From contig NZ_BOQB01000013.1 of the NCBI RefSeq assembly GCF_018332475.1, positions 1 to 64,000 on the forward strand: a DNA stretch of 64,000 nt, read 5' to 3'. A model generated the notes under the pieces. The model had not been told where the DNA came from, searched no databases, and was given only the letters and a program-made list of their open reading frames with translations. Position 1 is the first letter of the stretch. Each line of letters starts with the position of its first letter. This DNA is from Bacillus sanguinis. GTDB lineage: Bacteria; Bacillota; Bacilli; Bacillales; Bacillaceae_G. Below are positions 9,742-20,157 of the stretch, piece by piece. The translations under genes and the position numbers were made by a program.

Positions 9742-10554
9742 CTAATTTTCCAAATATCTTTTATCAGCTTGCCCCATTTTTCGTCTCACAATAATGAAAA
9801 TAATAGAAATAACAACAAGTCCAATTGACATTACTTGTGCGATGCGAAGTGGTCCTAGCATTAAACTATCTGTACGTAAGCCTTCTACGAAGAAGCGCCC
9901 TACTGAATACCAAATTAAATATGTGAAGAATAGTTCCCCGCGGCGTAAGTTCACTTTTCGTAATGCAAGTAATAAAATGACACCTGCAAAATTCCATAAT
10001 GATTCATATAAAAACGTCGGATGATAGTACACACCATCAATATACATTTGATTAATAATGAAATCCGGTAAATGAAGGCCTTCTAAAAACTGTCTCGTTA
10101 CTTCATCACCATGTGCCTCTTGGTTCATAAAGTTTCCCCATCGGCCAATTGCTTGTCCTAGTAAAATACTTGGCGCAGCAATATCAGCCAACTTCCAGAA
10201 TGAAACCCCGCGGCGTTTCGCAAAAAGAATACCTGTAATAACAGCCCCAATTAAACCACCATGAATCGCCAAGCCACCTTGACGAATATTAATAATTTGA
10301 CTCGGGTTTTGCGCGTAATATTCCCATTCAAAAATAACATAGTACATTCTCGCAAATAGAATAGCGATCGGTACTGCAATTAATACAAGGTCAACAAATG
10401 TATCTTTTGGAATACCTAGCCTTTCTCCCTCGCGAGTTGCTAGCCAAAGACCTAATAGCACACCTGTCCCGATAATAATCCCGTACCAATAAACAGGAAA
10501 CGGCCCGAGTTGGATCGCTACGCGGTCAAGCTGTGGCACAGAACCTAACAGCAT
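9742..10554 (-). CDS. lgt: Prolipoprotein diacylglyceryl transferase
   Basis: Integral membrane enzyme (270 aa) that transfers diacylglycerol from phosphatidylglycerol to the lipobox Cys of prolipoproteins. Visible hallmarks are [13 protein letters not shown] near the start, the HGGLIGA segment and the Lgt signature [13 protein letters not shown], plus [12 protein letters not shown]; about seven membrane spans. GGGAGGT lies seven bases before the ATG, which is seven codons inside the longest ORF. It starts 24 bp after hprK. At least one substrate is in this window: the cytochrome c-551 lipoprotein at 33.1 kb. Confidence 0.95.
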
Positions 10555-10578
10555 ATGTATGACCTCCCTCTCCAATGT

Positions 10579-11508
10579 TTACTCCTGATTCCCTAACTCA
10601 ATCGCACTCATTAATCGTTCAGAGAACTGTTGTGCTGCATTGACTCCCATACGTTTTAAACGGAAGTTCATCGCTGCCACTTCAATAATAACAGCCAAGT
10701 TTCGACCAGGACGAACTGGAAGTGTAATCTTCGTAAGTTCTGTATCAATAATTTTCATCTTCTCTTCATCAAGACCTAAGCGATCGTAATTTTTCTTTTG
10801 ATCCCAAATTTCAAGATTAATAACAAGTGTAATACGCTTATAATTTCGCACTGCCCCTGCACCGAATAACGTCATAACGTTAATGATACCTAGACCACGA
10901 ATTTCTAATAAATGCTCAATTAAATCTGGTGAGCTTCCTACTAATGTGTCTTCATCTTCTTGGCGAATTTCTACGCTATCATCCGCAACAAGGCGGTGAC
11001 CACGTTTCACAAGTTCAAGAGCTGTCTCACTTTTACCGACACCACTTTGACCTGTAATTAAAACACCAACACCGTAAATATCTACTAAGACACCATGTAC
11101 AGCTGTTGTTGGCGCTAACTTACCTTCTAAATAATTTGTTAAACGACTTGATAATCTTGTTGTCGTTTGAGAAGAACGTAATAAAGGCATACCCGATTCA
11201 CGTGACGCTTGCAGTAACTCATCTGGTACATCTTGATTACGAGTTATAATAATACATGGCGTCTCCTCAGTACAAAGCGCTTTCATTCTCTCTTGTTTTT
11301 GCTCTGTCGTTAGCGTGTCAAAGAACGTAAGCTCCGTCTTTCCAAGAAGCTGTACGCGATCAGCTGGATAATATGTAAAAAATCCTGCCATTTCAATTCC
11401 AGGTCGTGATAAATCACTTGTATCAATCGGACGATGAATTCCTTCTTCACCACTTATTAACTCCAATTGAAATTGTTCAATTAAATCTTTTGTCCTTACT
11501 TTCGGCAT
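10579..11508 (-). CDS. hprK: HPr kinase/phosphorylase
   Basis: Bifunctional enzyme that phosphorylates HPr and Crh on Ser46 or removes that phosphate, so setting CcpA-dependent catabolite repression. It is 309 aa with Walker A GQSGVGKS at residues 153-160, the catalytic His in [11 protein letters not shown] just before it, and the HPrK signature [10 protein letters not shown]. The longest ORF starts 46 codons upstream, but GGAGGT lies eight bases before this ATG ([12 protein letters not shown]). It heads the hprK-lgt-ppaX-yvoF cluster. Confidence 0.95.
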   Translation of the reverse strand: MPKVRTKDLIEQFQLELISGEEGIHRPIDTSDLSRPGIEMAGFFTYYPADRVQLLGKTELTFFDTLTTEQKQERMKALCTEETPCIIITRNQDVPDELLQASRESGMPLLRSSQTTTRLSSRLTNYLEGKLAPTTAVHGVLVDIYGVGVLITGQSGVGKSETALELVKRGHRLVADDSVEIRQEDEDTLVGSSPDLIEHLLEIRGLGIINVMTLFGAGAVRNYKRITLVINLEIWDQKKNYDRLGLDEEKMKIIDTELTKITLPVRPGRNLAVIIEVAAMNFRLKRMGVNAAQQFSERLMSAIELGNQE

Positions 11509-11623
11509 ATGTATAAACCTCCACTCCGCTGCGGGTTCAGTCTCATTTGATGTAAAATTCCATTCTACCGGATATTGTACCATTTTTTTCTGGAAACAAG
11601 AAATACGGTTTCTAATAAATAGA

Positions 11624-11662
11624 AAAAAACATTTCATACACATCATGAAATGTTTTTCTTTT
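11624..11662. terminator. Terminator of the holin-like gene
   Basis: AAAAAACATTTCA/TGAAATGTTTTT stem with T-rich flanks on both strands. On the minus strand it ends the YvlD-like gene just upstream of hprK. Confidence 0.75.
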
Positions 11663-11664
11663 TG

Positions 11665-12045
11665 TCATTTTCTCTTTTTTTCATATAAAGGTTCCACAAT
11701 TGCCTTTTCAATAATCATATTAAAAATAGAAATACAAATTGCCGCAACGATTGCTACACCAAACCCTGATATATTAAATGCATCCCCTAATAATGAATCT
11801 GCTATTTTTAACGTAATTGCATTAATAACGATTAAGAAGAACCCGAAAGTTACAACAGTAATCGGTAGCGTAATTAAAATTAAAAACGGTTTTACAAACA
11901 CATTTAAAACGGCCAAGATAATACTCGCAATAATTGCAGTTTGTATATTCGCTACATAAAAAGCGTCTGGTGCAATCCCTTTTAAAAGTCCCGATACAGC
12001 GATTAACACAACGCTATTTACAAGAAGTGATACAATCCATCTCAT
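11665..12045 (-). CDS. yvlD: Phage-holin-family membrane protein (YvlD-like, DUF/PF04020)
   Basis: Small membrane protein (126 aa from the chosen start) with four hydrophobic spans and the family core VFVKPFLILITLPITVVTFG followed by INAITLKIADSLL. The Pfam name holin 4 superfamily is historical; chromosomal members such as B. subtilis YvlD are linked to envelope stress. The longest ORF starts four codons upstream at an ATG directly abutting AAAAGG. The inner ATG, 11 bases after AAGGA, is more plausible but not certain. It is flanked by hprK and a DUF4275 gene. Confidence 0.8.
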   Translation of the reverse strand: MRWIVSLLVNSVVLIAVSGLLKGIAPDAFYVANIQTAIIASIILAVLNVFVKPFLILITLPITVVTFGFFLIVINAITLKIADSLLGDAFNISGFGVAIVAAICISIFNMIIEKAIVEPLYEKKRK

Positions 12046-12159
12046 TTTCTTACACATCCTTTTGACATATATATTTCATCATACGCTAATAGATTATAAA
12101 CGCAAGTATCACGCAAACACTTATATCAACTTATTCTACTCTTCCTGCTTGTATACCTA

Positions 12160-12609
12160 CTAACACTTCTTTGCGAAATAAGGCCCACACCATCTATGCT
12201 CATGCGTTTTTACAAAAGTCCAAGTGAAATCTTTATCTACAATATAGATATCACCTTTATACATATCATCTGTTTCACTTAATATATCATCCATAATTAA
12301 TAAACTCGCATCTTTTATTAGCAATACATCATCATAGTGTTGATAGAAGATATAGCAATCCTTTTTCACTTCATTATGAAACGCGTTCTCCGCTTCTTCT
12401 CCCTCTAAACACTTCTTTCTCTCATAACTAAATATGTGCCATAGATACCCACATGCATACTTATCACCATACAGAAAGATGTCTTCCTTTTCCTCATTAC
12501 TTAAATGGTTTGCAAAATGATTCTCCCAGCGCTTCCGAAAATATATGCCCCACTTTTGAAACTCTCTTACCTTCATATTTTTCTTTCTTAAAACATCTAC
12601 AAACTCCAT
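12160..12609 (-). CDS. DUF4275-like hypothetical protein
   Basis: Soluble protein of 149 aa without a signal peptide or known catalytic motif. It is rich in aromatic residues (FQKWGIYFRKRWENHF, GYLWHIFSYERK) and ends in a conserved-looking WTFVKTHEHRWCGPYF. This resembles the DUF4275 family of Bacillus, of unknown role, recognised from memory. GGGGGAG lies three bases before the ATG. It stands alone between the uvrA terminator and the YvlD-like gene. Confidence 0.72.
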   Translation of the reverse strand: MEFVDVLRKKNMKVREFQKWGIYFRKRWENHFANHLSNEEKEDIFLYGDKYACGYLWHIFSYERKKCLEGEEAENAFHNEVKKDCYIFYQHYDDVLLIKDASLLIMDDILSETDDMYKGDIYIVDKDFTWTFVKTHEHRWCGPYFAKKC

Positions 12610-12627
12610 TTTCTCCCCCTATGAACT

Positions 12628-12658
12628 AAAAACCGAGTGTCATTTCCACTCGGTTTTT
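12628..12658 (-). terminator. Terminator of uvrBA
   Basis: Perfect 12-bp stem AAAAACCGAGTG/CACTCGGTTTTT with a 7-base loop, 10 bp after the uvrA stop. Confidence 0.85.
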
Positions 12659-12668
12659 AATAATACCC

Positions 12669-15545
12669 TTATTGAGATAGCTCTACTTCTTTTATTTTCT
12701 CTTTCATTCTTGCTTTATCACGATTTAAAATTTCTTTTAAATACTTACCTGTATACGAACGCTCTTCTTTCACTACTTGCTCTGGCGTTCCGGAAGCAAC
12801 GATTTGTCCACCTTTGTCTCCGCCCTCTGGTCCAAGGTCAACGATATAGTCGGCTGTTTTAATTACATCTAAATTATGTTCAATTACAAGTACCGTCTCA
12901 CCACTCTCAACAAGACGTTGCAGCACTTCTAGAAGACGTGCGATATCATGTGCATGTAAACCAGTCGTTGGCTCGTCTAAAATGTATAGCGTACGTCCTG
13001 TAGAACGACGGTGTAACTCAGAAGCTAGCTTCACACGCTGCGCTTCTCCTCCAGATAACGTCGTAGCTGGCTGTCCTAATTTCATATAACCAAGCCCTAC
13101 ATCTACAAGCGTTTGAAGTTTACGCTTAATTTTTGGGATATTAGCGAAGAATTCTACTCCATCTTCAATTGTCATCCCTAACACTTCAGAAATGTTTTTA
13201 TCTTTATATTTCACTTCTAACGTTTCACGGTTGTAACGTTTACCGTGACAAACTTCACACGGAACGTATACATCTGGTAAGAAGTGCATTTCGATTTTAA
13301 TAATTCCATCACCACGGCACGCTTCACAACGTCCACCTTTTACATTAAAGCTGAAACGTCCTTTTTGATATCCGCGCACTTTCGCTTCATTCGTTTGTGC
13401 AAACACATCACGGATATCATCGAATACACCTGTATACGTCGCTGGATTAGAACGTGGTGTACGACCGATTGGCGATTGATCAATATCGATTACTTTATCT
13501 AAATGCTCAAGACCTTTAATCTCTTTATGCGTACCTGGCTTCGCTTTTGCTTTATATAATTTTTGGGCTAACGATTTATATAGTACTTCATTAATCATCG
13601 TACTTTTACCGGAACCAGATACACCCGTTACCGCTACAAACGTACCAAGTGGGAATGACATCTTCGCATTCTTTAAGTTATTCTCTTTTGCACCGACAAT
13701 TTCCACTTTACGTCCGTCACCTTTACGTCTTTCAAGTGGAACCGGAATAAACTCTTTACCGCTTAAATACTTACCTGTTAGCGAATTCTCATCTTGCATC
13801 ACTTCAGCTGGCGTACCTGCTGATACAACTTGACCACCGTGAATACCTGCACCAGGCCCGATATCAAGTAAATAATCAGCAGCCATCATCGTGTCTTCAT
13901 CATGTTCAACGACAATTAGCGTATTTCCTAAATCACGCATTTCTTGCAATGTGCGAATAAGACGGTCATTATCGCGCTGATGCAAACCGATAGAAGGCTC
14001 ATCAAGAATATAAAGTACGCCAGTAAGGCGAGAACCGATTTGCGTTGCTAAACGAATACGCTGCGCCTCACCACCTGATAAAGTTCCTGCGGCACGACTT
14101 AACGTTAAATAATCTAAACCGACGTTTACTAAGAACCCAACGCGCTCTTGAATTTCTCTTAAAATTAAATGAGCAATTTTTTGTTGTTTCTCCGTTAGCT
14201 CTACATTTGAGAAGAATTCCTGTACTTCTTGAACAGAATACTTCGTTACGTCAGCAATCGTTTTATCACCAACGAAAACAGCTAAACTCTCAGGCTTTAA
14301 GCGTCCACCTTTACACTTCGGACAAGCTTGCTCTGCCATATATTTCTCCATTTGCTCGCGAACATAATCAGAACTCGTTTCACGATAACGACGTTCGATA
14401 TTTGGAATAACACCTTCAAATAAAATCTCATTTTCCTTTACTTGACCAAATTCATTTACATAGCGGAAATAAACTTTCTCTTCACCGCTTCCGTACAACA
14501 CTTTATCAAATAAATCTTTCGGTATATTTTTCACAGGCACATCCATATCAATGCCGTAATGATTACATACAGATTGTAAAAGCTGCGGATAATATTGTGA
14601 GCTTGTCGGTTCCCAAGGAGCAATTGCATGTTCATTTAATGATAAATCCCAGTTCGGAATAACGAGTTCTAAATCTACCTCTAACTTTGAACCAAGTCCA
14701 TCACAAGAAGGGCATGCCCCGAATGGACTGTTGAATGAAAACATGCGCGGCTCTAATTCTCCAATTGAAAAACCACAATGCGGACAAGCATGATGTTCAC
14801 TAAATAGAAGTTCCTCTTCTCCCATTACATCGATTAACACTCGGCCTCCGCCAAGCTTTAATGCACTTTCAAGTGAATCCGCCAGACGGCTTGCGATTCC
14901 TTCTTTTACAACAATACGGTCAATTACAACTTCAATTGAATGCTTTTTGTTTTTATCTAACGCAATATCTTCAGACACATCCAGCATTTCACCATCAACA
15001 CGTACACGAACATATCCTTGCTTCTTAATATCTTCAAGCACTTTCACATGTGCACCTTTACGCCCAGAAACGATAGGAGCTAACACTTGTAATTTCGTAC
15101 GCTCGGGATATTCAAGTACACGGTCTACCATCTGCTCTACTGTTTGTGATGTAATTTCAATACCATGATTCGGACAAATTGGCGTACCAATTCGCGCAAA
15201 TAATAGACGTAAATAATCATAAATCTCCGTTACCGTCCCGACAGTTGAACGTGGATTACGACTCGTTGTTTTTTGATCGATTGAAATCGCTGGTGACAAT
15301 CCTTCAATCGTATCTACATCCGGCTTATCCATTTGTCCTAAAAACTGACGCGCATACGCAGATAACGATTCTACGTATCTGCGCTGCCCTTCTGCATAAA
15401 TCGTATCAAACGCTAATGATGATTTCCCTGAACCAGACAATCCCGTCACAACAACAAGCTGATTTCTCGGAATGGTTACATCAATATTTTTTAAGTTATG
15501 TGCTCTAGCACCTTTTACAACAATAAAATCCTTGCTCATGCTCAC
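12669..15545 (-). CDS. uvrA: Excinuclease ABC subunit UvrA
   Basis: Damage-recognition ATPase of nucleotide excision repair, 958 aa. It has two ABC modules: Walker [10 protein letters not shown] near residue 35 and GVSGSGKST near 640, each with signature LSGGEAQR and Walker [10 protein letters not shown]. Zinc-finger cysteines occur as CPHCGF..CPSCDG, CPKCKG, and CEACRG..CEVCHG. Possible starts are GTG 15554 (overlapping the uvrB stop), GTG 15545 and ATG 15539. I chose 15545 because GGAAGG is nine bases upstream. It directly follows uvrB, so the two are co-transcribed. Confidence 0.96.
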   Translation of the reverse strand: MSMSKDFIVVKGARAHNLKNIDVTIPRNQLVVVTGLSGSGKSSLAFDTIYAEGQRRYVESLSAYARQFLGQMDKPDVDTIEGLSPAISIDQKTTSRNPRSTVGTVTEIYDYLRLLFARIGTPICPNHGIEITSQTVEQMVDRVLEYPERTKLQVLAPIVSGRKGAHVKVLEDIKKQGYVRVRVDGEMLDVSEDIALDKNKKHSIEVVIDRIVVKEGIASRLADSLESALKLGGGRVLIDVMGEEELLFSEHHACPHCGFSIGELEPRMFSFNSPFGACPSCDGLGSKLEVDLELVIPNWDLSLNEHAIAPWEPTSSQYYPQLLQSVCNHYGIDMDVPVKNIPKDLFDKVLYGSGEEKVYFRYVNEFGQVKENEILFEGVIPNIERRYRETSSDYVREQMEKYMAEQACPKCKGGRLKPESLAVFVGDKTIADVTKYSVQEVQEFFSNVELTEKQQKIAHLILREIQERVGFLVNVGLDYLTLSRAAGTLSGGEAQRIRLATQIGSRLTGVLYILDEPSIGLHQRDNDRLIRTLQEMRDLGNTLIVVEHDEDTMMAADYLLDIGPGAGIHGGQVVSAGTPAEVMQDENSLTGKYLSGKEFIPVPLERRKGDGRKVEIVGAKENNLKNAKMSFPLGTFVAVTGVSGSGKSTMINEVLYKSLAQKLYKAKAKPGTHKEIKGLEHLDKVIDIDQSPIGRTPRSNPATYTGVFDDIRDVFAQTNEAKVRGYQKGRFSFNVKGGRCEACRGDGIIKIEMHFLPDVYVPCEVCHGKRYNRETLEVKYKDKNISEVLGMTIEDGVEFFANIPKIKRKLQTLVDVGLGYMKLGQPATTLSGGEAQRVKLASELHRRSTGRTLYILDEPTTGLHAHDIARLLEVLQRLVESGETVLVIEHNLDVIKTADYIVDLGPEGGDKGGQIVASGTPEQVVKEERSYTGKYLKEILNRDKARMKEKIKEVELSQ

Positions 15546-15550
15546 TCTGT

Positions 15551-17527
15551 TCACCCTTCCGCTTTTAATTCTAATAGTAAATCTCTCAATTCAGCTGCAC
15601 GCTCGAAATCTAACGCTTTTGCTGCTTCTTTCATCTCTGCTTCCATCTTCGCAATTGTCTTTTCACGCTCTTTTTTCGTCATCTTCTTAGCTGGTGCTGC
15701 TTCATATGTTTCTGGTTCTTCAGCAGCTGTCGTTGCACGGATAACATCACGCACACCTTTTTGAATCGTTTTCGGCGTAATACCATGCTCTTTATTGTAA
15801 GCTTCTTGTATAGTACGACGACGCTGCGTTTCTTCAATCGCAATTCCCATTGATCTTGTTATACGATCTGCGTACATAATTACGCGGCCATTTTCATTAC
15901 GCGCTGCACGACCAATTGTTTGAATTAATGAACGCTCTGAGCGCAAGAACCCTTCCTTATCAGCATCTAAAATAGCTACAAGCGATACTTCTGGAATATC
16001 TAATCCTTCTCGTAATAAGTTAATACCGACAAGTACATCAAACTTACCAAGGCGAAGGTCACGGATAATTTCAATACGTTCTAACGTTTTAATTTCAGAG
16101 TGAAGATAGTTCACTTTAATTCCTACATCTTTTAAGTAATCTGTTAAATCCTCTGACATCTTCTTCGTTAAAGTCGTAATTAATACACGTTCATTTTTTG
16201 CAATACGATCTTGAATTTCTCCTAATAAATCATCAATTTGACCTTCAATTGGACGTATATCAATTGGTGGATCTAAAAGCCCTGTTGGACGAATAATTTG
16301 TTCTATTACTTCTGGTGACTGCTCTAATTCGTACGGTCCTGGCGTTGCTGAAACGTAAATAACTTGATTCGTTTTCTCTTCAAACTCATCAAACGTAAGC
16401 GGTCTATTATCTAAAGCTGATGGCAAACGGAATCCATGATCCACAAGTACTTGCTTACGTGCTTGGTCCCCGTTATACATCGCCCTTACTTGTGGCACGG
16501 ATACGTGTGACTCATCCATAACGATTAAGAAATCTTCTGGGAAATAGTCTAATAACGTATATGGCGTCGCACCCGCCGGACGAAGTGTTAAATGACGGGA
16601 ATAGTTTTCAATCCCTGAACAAAATCCCATCTCGCGCATCATTTCTAAATCATAACGTGTACGTTGCTCTATACGCTGCGCTTCTAACAACTTGCCATTA
16701 TCATTTAATTCCTTTAAACGCTCTTCTAATTCTTTTTCGATATTTTCAATAGCGACCTTCATTTTTTCCTCACGTGTAACGAAGTGAGATGCTGGGAAGA
16801 TTGCTACATGATCACGTTCTGCTAATACTTCACCTGTTAACGCATTTACTTCGCGAATACGATCAATTTCATCGCCGAAAAACTCAATTCGAATACAATG
16901 CTCATCAAGTGATGCTGGGAAGATTTCAACTACATCTCCGCGCACACGGAATGTACCACGCTTGAAATCAATATCATTACGTCCATACTGCACATCAACA
17001 AGTTCACGAAGCAATTGATTGCGGTCCTTTTCCATACCAACTCGAAGTGAAACAACTAACTCGCGGTATTCTTCTGGAGAACCTAAACCATATATACACG
17101 AAACACTCGCAACAATAATTACATCATCCCGTTCAAATAATGCAGATGTTGCTGAGTGACGCAATTTATCGATTTCATCATTAATCTGCGCATCTTTTTC
17201 AATAAACGTATCTGTTTGCGGCACATACGCTTCTGGCTGATAATAATCGTAATAACTAACAAAATATTCAACTGCATTATTCGGAAAAAAATCTTTCAAC
17301 TCACTATATAACTGTCCTGCTAACGTTTTATTGTGAGCCATGACAAGTGTTGGCTTTTGCACTTCTTTAATGACATTTGAAATCGTAAATGTCTTACCCG
17401 TTCCTGTCGCTCCAAGCAACACTTGCTTTTTCTTCCCGCTATTAATTCCCTCTACAAGCTTCTCTATAGCTACCGGCTGATCACCTTGCGGGGAATACGC
17501 TGAGATAATTTCAAATTGATGTTCCAA
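15551..17527 (-). CDS. uvrB: Excinuclease ABC subunit UvrB
   Basis: Central helicase-like subunit of nucleotide excision repair, 658 aa. Walker [10 protein letters not shown] at about 39-47, the beta-hairpin region with [22 protein letters not shown] box, helicase motif [11 protein letters not shown] and a C-terminal UVR coiled coil ([20 protein letters not shown]) that contacts UvrC. The start is TTG, with GAGGAGGT nine bases upstream and no better in-frame ATG. It leads the uvrBA operon, and a LexA-like box lies upstream. Confidence 0.96.
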   Translation of the reverse strand: MEHQFEIISAYSPQGDQPVAIEKLVEGINSGKKKQVLLGATGTGKTFTISNVIKEVQKPTLVMAHNKTLAGQLYSELKDFFPNNAVEYFVSYYDYYQPEAYVPQTDTFIEKDAQINDEIDKLRHSATSALFERDDVIIVASVSCIYGLGSPEEYRELVVSLRVGMEKDRNQLLRELVDVQYGRNDIDFKRGTFRVRGDVVEIFPASLDEHCIRIEFFGDEIDRIREVNALTGEVLAERDHVAIFPASHFVTREEKMKVAIENIEKELEERLKELNDNGKLLEAQRIEQRTRYDLEMMREMGFCSGIENYSRHLTLRPAGATPYTLLDYFPEDFLIVMDESHVSVPQVRAMYNGDQARKQVLVDHGFRLPSALDNRPLTFDEFEEKTNQVIYVSATPGPYELEQSPEVIEQIIRPTGLLDPPIDIRPIEGQIDDLLGEIQDRIAKNERVLITTLTKKMSEDLTDYLKDVGIKVNYLHSEIKTLERIEIIRDLRLGKFDVLVGINLLREGLDIPEVSLVAILDADKEGFLRSERSLIQTIGRAARNENGRVIMYADRITRSMGIAIEETQRRRTIQEAYNKEHGITPKTIQKGVRDVIRATTAAEEPETYEAAPAKKMTKKEREKTIAKMEAEMKEAAKALDFERAAELRDLLLELKAEG

Positions 17528-17599
17528 ACAAAACCGACCTCCTCGTAAAAAATCTGTATTCCCATTTTACCACGAATGCCCATAAAAAAACCAAGAAAA

Positions 17600-17613
17600 C
17601 GAACAGATATTCG
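17600..17613. promoter_or_regulatory. Candidate LexA/DinR (SOS) box upstream of uvrB
   Basis: CGAACAGATATTCG, one base off the CGAAC-N4-GTTCG Bacillus consensus. It lies 73 bp upstream of the uvrB start. A TAAAAT -10-like element lies between it and the gene on the minus strand. SOS control of uvrBA is known in B. subtilis. Confidence 0.5.
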
Positions 17614-17639
17614 GTAAAATTTTCGACAATATATACATA

Positions 17640-17670
17640 GAAAAAGGAAGGAGTAAAAACTTCCTTCCTT
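17640..17670 (-). terminator. Terminator-like hairpin upstream of the uvrB promoter
   Basis: AAGGAAGGA/TCCTTCCTT stem followed by TTTTT on the minus strand. No open gene ends immediately before it, so it may be a second, distal terminator for the 17.8-19.2 kb transcript. Confidence 0.5.
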
Positions 17671-17790
17671 ATCAAATCTTCTTCCGCATGAACAAACAGT
17701 AAGCACCACACTGATTAAGATTCCACTTCATTTAAAATCAGCTCTTTTCCCTACTGTCATCCTCCCCTATACAAACTATTGATATACTAA

Positions 17791-17820
17791 AAAAGCTACT
17801 TTCCTCTACGAAAGTAGCTT
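17791..17820 (-). terminator. Terminator of the MerR/membrane-protein operon
   Basis: Perfect 11-bp stem AAGCTACTTTC/GAAAGTAGCTT with T tract on the minus strand, overlapping the last codons of the membrane protein. Confidence 0.8.
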
Positions 17821-18426
17821 CTCTTTTCCTTTCTCCTTCTTCGGAAAAAGAACATATGAAAATGAAATAACTGTATCCACTAAAAGTATAATCGCCCAAA
17901 CTTGGCTAACTCGACTAGCTGATTTATTTAAAACAATTCCCGTTTCTAACCAATTATGCCATTGTTCAACCGGGGCAAGACCGTACAGAAAGAAAAAGAA
18001 AATATGCACAACAACAAACAAACTAAGGTGCAATACCCAATTTTTCATTTCCTGCTTCGCATAAGCCATACCTGTTAATTCTACCTGTTCTTCGATAATA
18101 GGTGCTGGTTCATTCCGCCATTTCGCAACTAGCTTTTGCGCAAATATATCAAGCTTCTTCAAATCCTTTTTCCCGTAGAAAACTGCATACAATAAAATAA
18201 TTACCGTAATGATTTGAAAGTTAGAAAACTTTCCTGTTTGATAATAGTCCACTACCCCTAATGTTAAAATAAACACTTCATTTACGAGTAGCACCATTCC
18301 GATAATAAAGCTCGCCTTCTTCAAACGGAATCCGTAACGGAGTAAAAAGAAACCGATAGCCGATAACCAAAATACAATCTCTGCCCCAATTAAAAAATAC
18401 CAACGATATTCTGCGAGTATACTCAT
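17806..18426 (-). CDS. Hypothetical polytopic membrane protein, coupled to a MerR regulator
   Basis: 206 aa with about six hydrophobic segments. Three lie before residue 100 (GAEIVFWLSAIGFFLLRYG, FIIGMVLLVNEVFILTLG, ITVIILLYAVFYG). A basic/acidic cytoplasmic loop follows (KLVAKWRNEPAPIIEEQVELTG), then two or three more spans. The tail FPKKEKGKEKLLS is charged. No known family is recognised. The ATG overlaps the stop of the upstream MerR gene by 4 bp (ATGA), so the two are translationally coupled, and the membrane protein is probably the regulator's main target or partner. Confidence 0.75.
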   Translation of the reverse strand: MSILAEYRWYFLIGAEIVFWLSAIGFFLLRYGFRLKKASFIIGMVLLVNEVFILTLGVVDYYQTGKFSNFQIITVIILLYAVFYGKKDLKKLDIFAQKLVAKWRNEPAPIIEEQVELTGMAYAKQEMKNWVLHLSLFVVVHIFFFFLYGLAPVEQWHNWLETGIVLNKSASRVSQVWAIILLVDTVISFSYVLFPKKEKGKEKLLS

Positions 18427-19178
18427 TTATCCCTCTCCTTTTCATCATATATACGAAAAGCTTCATCCATATATAATAAAAGTTCTTCTTCAATTGGATA
18501 CATGCTCATTTTCTGTGAATCTTCCTTCGATTTTCTAACTTCCCATAACTTATCTAAAAACGCTTCGTCACCATTGGCCATTTCTAAACACTTCTGCATT
18601 AATCTCTTCGTTGCCCCTTGTACCTCATCAATAGTTACTTCTTTACCGTCTTTCATGAAAGTACGGAATTGCTTTAATAAATCCACCCATTCTAAAACAT
18701 TCGGATCTTCTTCACTCATATTTGGCAAGTTATGCAGCAATTTTTGTTCTTTCTTTGAAAATACTTCATTTTGAAATATTTCACGTATACGAGAAGACTG
18801 TTTCGAAAGCTGAATCAGTTCAAACATAACTTTCCAATCAAGTTCTCCCTCCACATCTACCGAATAAACAACCGCTTGTAAAACACGCTCCATTCGATTA
18901 AACTTCTTTTGCTCTTCTTGTACAAATCGAAGTTGTTTTTCAAGCGAATCCTTTAAATTAAGCTCACCTTTTATTAACATATTCGCAGACTCTTTTAACG
19001 AAAATCCCATTTCCTTTAAAAATAAAATTTGTTGCAGCCGTATTACGTCAGCTTCACTATATAAACGATGCCCACCTTCTGTTTTCCCGCTCGGCTTTAA
19101 TAAATCTATTTGATCATAATAACGTAATGTACGTACTGTTACCCCTGTTTCTTTCGTCAATTGTTGTATTGAAATCAC
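18423..19178 (-). CDS. MerR-family transcriptional activator, TipA/Mta-like
   Basis: 251 aa with an N-terminal MerR winged helix (QLTKETGVTVRTLRYYDQIDLL), dimerisation helix and a long C-terminal region of about 130 aa with MSEEDPNVLEWVDLLKQF. The size resembles Mta/TipA-type regulators with a TipAS drug-binding domain, which is an inference. The longest ORF starts 9 nt upstream inside GAGGTG; the GTG at 19178 has seven-base spacing. The gene's own promoter has the 19-bp spacer and central dyad typical of MerR autoactivation. It is coupled to the downstream membrane protein. Confidence 0.82.
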   Translation of the reverse strand: MISIQQLTKETGVTVRTLRYYDQIDLLKPSGKTEGGHRLYSEADVIRLQQILFLKEMGFSLKESANMLIKGELNLKDSLEKQLRFVQEEQKKFNRMERVLQAVVYSVDVEGELDWKVMFELIQLSKQSSRIREIFQNEVFSKKEQKLLHNLPNMSEEDPNVLEWVDLLKQFRTFMKDGKEVTIDEVQGATKRLMQKCLEMANGDEAFLDKLWEVRKSKEDSQKMSMYPIEEELLLYMDEAFRIYDEKERDK

Positions 19179-19199
19179 TACCATCACCTCTTCCCCTTC

Positions 19200-19230
19200 A
19201 TTATAAAAGATGACGTTACGTAACTTTCAA
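19200..19230 (-). promoter_or_regulatory. MerR-type promoter with 19-bp spacer and dyad
   Basis: Minus strand: -35 TTGAAA (19225-19230), 19-bp spacer containing the palindrome GTTACGTAAC, and -10 TATAAT (19200-19205), directly upstream of the MerR gene. Overlong spacers with a central dyad are how MerR proteins act. Confidence 0.65.
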
Positions 19231-19250
19231 GTCTTTTGTAAAAAAAATAC

Positions 19251-19287
19251 AAAAAGCTGTTTATACTCTTCGTATAAACAGCTTTTA
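19251..19287 (-). terminator. Terminator of the XRE/small-membrane-protein operon
   Basis: Stem AAAAAGCTGTTTATAC/GTATAAACAGCTTTTAC with a 5-base loop, overlapping the stop of the last small gene, with T tract on the minus strand. Confidence 0.85.
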
Positions 19288-19512
19288 CGGAAATAATCCT
19301 TTTTGTACAGCGCGCCCACAACATAAAATAAGTGCTCCAACAACAACACTCGTTGCTGTTTTATGATAATGAGCTGAAACTAATAAATAATATGATAAAC
19401 CTACAGTACCAAGCATAATACAAATGCTCGGCACTGGATTACGCGGGAAGTTCTGCATTCCCCAAAACAAAGCAAAAATAGCCGTAGCGACACATAATAC
19501 CGGTAATCCCAT
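19285..19512 (-). CDS. Hypothetical small membrane protein (75 aa)
   Basis: Two to three hydrophobic stretches: MGLPVLCVATAIFALFWGMQ at the N-terminus, ICIMLGTVGLSYYLLVSA in the middle and SVVVGALILCCG near the end. No recognised family. AAAGGGGAA lies before the ATG. It is the last gene of a five-gene minus-strand operon led by an XRE repressor, 16 bp after the 130-aa membrane protein, and ends in a strong terminator. Its integral-membrane nature is clear; its role is unknown. Confidence 0.65.
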   Translation of the reverse strand: MGLPVLCVATAIFALFWGMQNFPRNPVPSICIMLGTVGLSYYLLVSAHYHKTATSVVVGALILCCGRAVQKGLFP

Positions 19513-19528
19513 CCCAGTTCCCCTTTTT

Positions 19529-19921
19529 CTATCTATTCCTTGTTGCTAACACACTCGTCGATGCCATACTTATTAATAAACCAAAAATAGCAATATATAA
19601 TAACTCATTTACATGTACTGCTTGCCTATCTAAATACTTATTTACACAAAGATACATAATGAACAAGAAAACGAAGCTTGTCATACTAATCGTAAAATAT
19701 GACTTCATCTTGTTCACAACTCGCTCATCAATCGACGGTACTCCCTCTTCTTTCAAACGCTTCTGTTCTTTATATTCTGAAACCCCATATAAAATAACTA
19801 GCGCTACATTCGATATGAAAATAGTTCCCCACGAAATACTTAACATTATTAAACTCGCATTTAAAATAAGACCTGCTAAAAATAAACTTCCTATAAACCT
19901 CATAACATCTTGCTTACTCAT
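19529..19921 (-). CDS. Hypothetical membrane protein with DER motif (paralog of 20158-20547)
   Basis: 130 aa, four predicted spans in two pairs, separated by a cytoplasmic linker with YGVSEYKEQKRLKEEGVPSIDERV. The same layout and a matching linker (KKEELPDIDERV) occur in the product at 20158-20547, so the two look like diverged duplicates. The conserved DERV followed by KxK before the third span resembles DUF2178-type proteins often found beside XRE regulators; that is inference. The start overlaps the stop of the 73-aa gene by 4 bp. Confidence 0.7.
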   Translation of the reverse strand: MSKQDVMRFIGSLFLAGLILNASLIMLSISWGTIFISNVALVILYGVSEYKEQKRLKEEGVPSIDERVVNKMKSYFTISMTSFVFLFIMYLCVNKYLDRQAVHVNELLYIAIFGLLISMASTSVLATRNR

Positions 19922-20139
19922 ACATGATCAACCTCTTTTTGATTTCTATATTTCCATTTCGGCCAATAGTTCACAAGAAAATACACCCACTGCCCTAGTA
20001 CAAATAAAACAAAAGGCATGCCAGCATTTCCGTAAACAATTAAATTGTACAAACTCCATACCGCTAAACTAATTGCTAAAAATACTCCTACATATTTAAA
20101 CGCTTTATCCGACTGAAATCTCTCAAACTCATCTTGCAT
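19918..20139 (-). CDS. Hypothetical small membrane protein (73 aa)
   Basis: Starts with a charged cytoplasmic MQDEFERFQSDKAFKY, then two spans (VGVFLAISLAVWSLYNLIVY and PFVLFVLGQWVYFLVNY), then a basic tail WPKWKYRNQKEVDHV. GGAGG lies eight bases before the ATG. The stop is translationally coupled to the next gene, so both products are probably made together. No family recognised. Confidence 0.68.
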   Translation of the reverse strand: MQDEFERFQSDKAFKYVGVFLAISLAVWSLYNLIVYGNAGMPFVLFVLGQWVYFLVNYWPKWKYRNQKEVDHV

Positions 20140-20157
20140 CTTTCATTCCTCCTATCG

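Noticed and set aside
17470-17711. Two minus-strand ORFs upstream of and overlapping the uvrB start
   Set aside because: They run through the putative promoter, LexA box and hairpin, and lack ribosome binding sites; they are chance frames in the leader.
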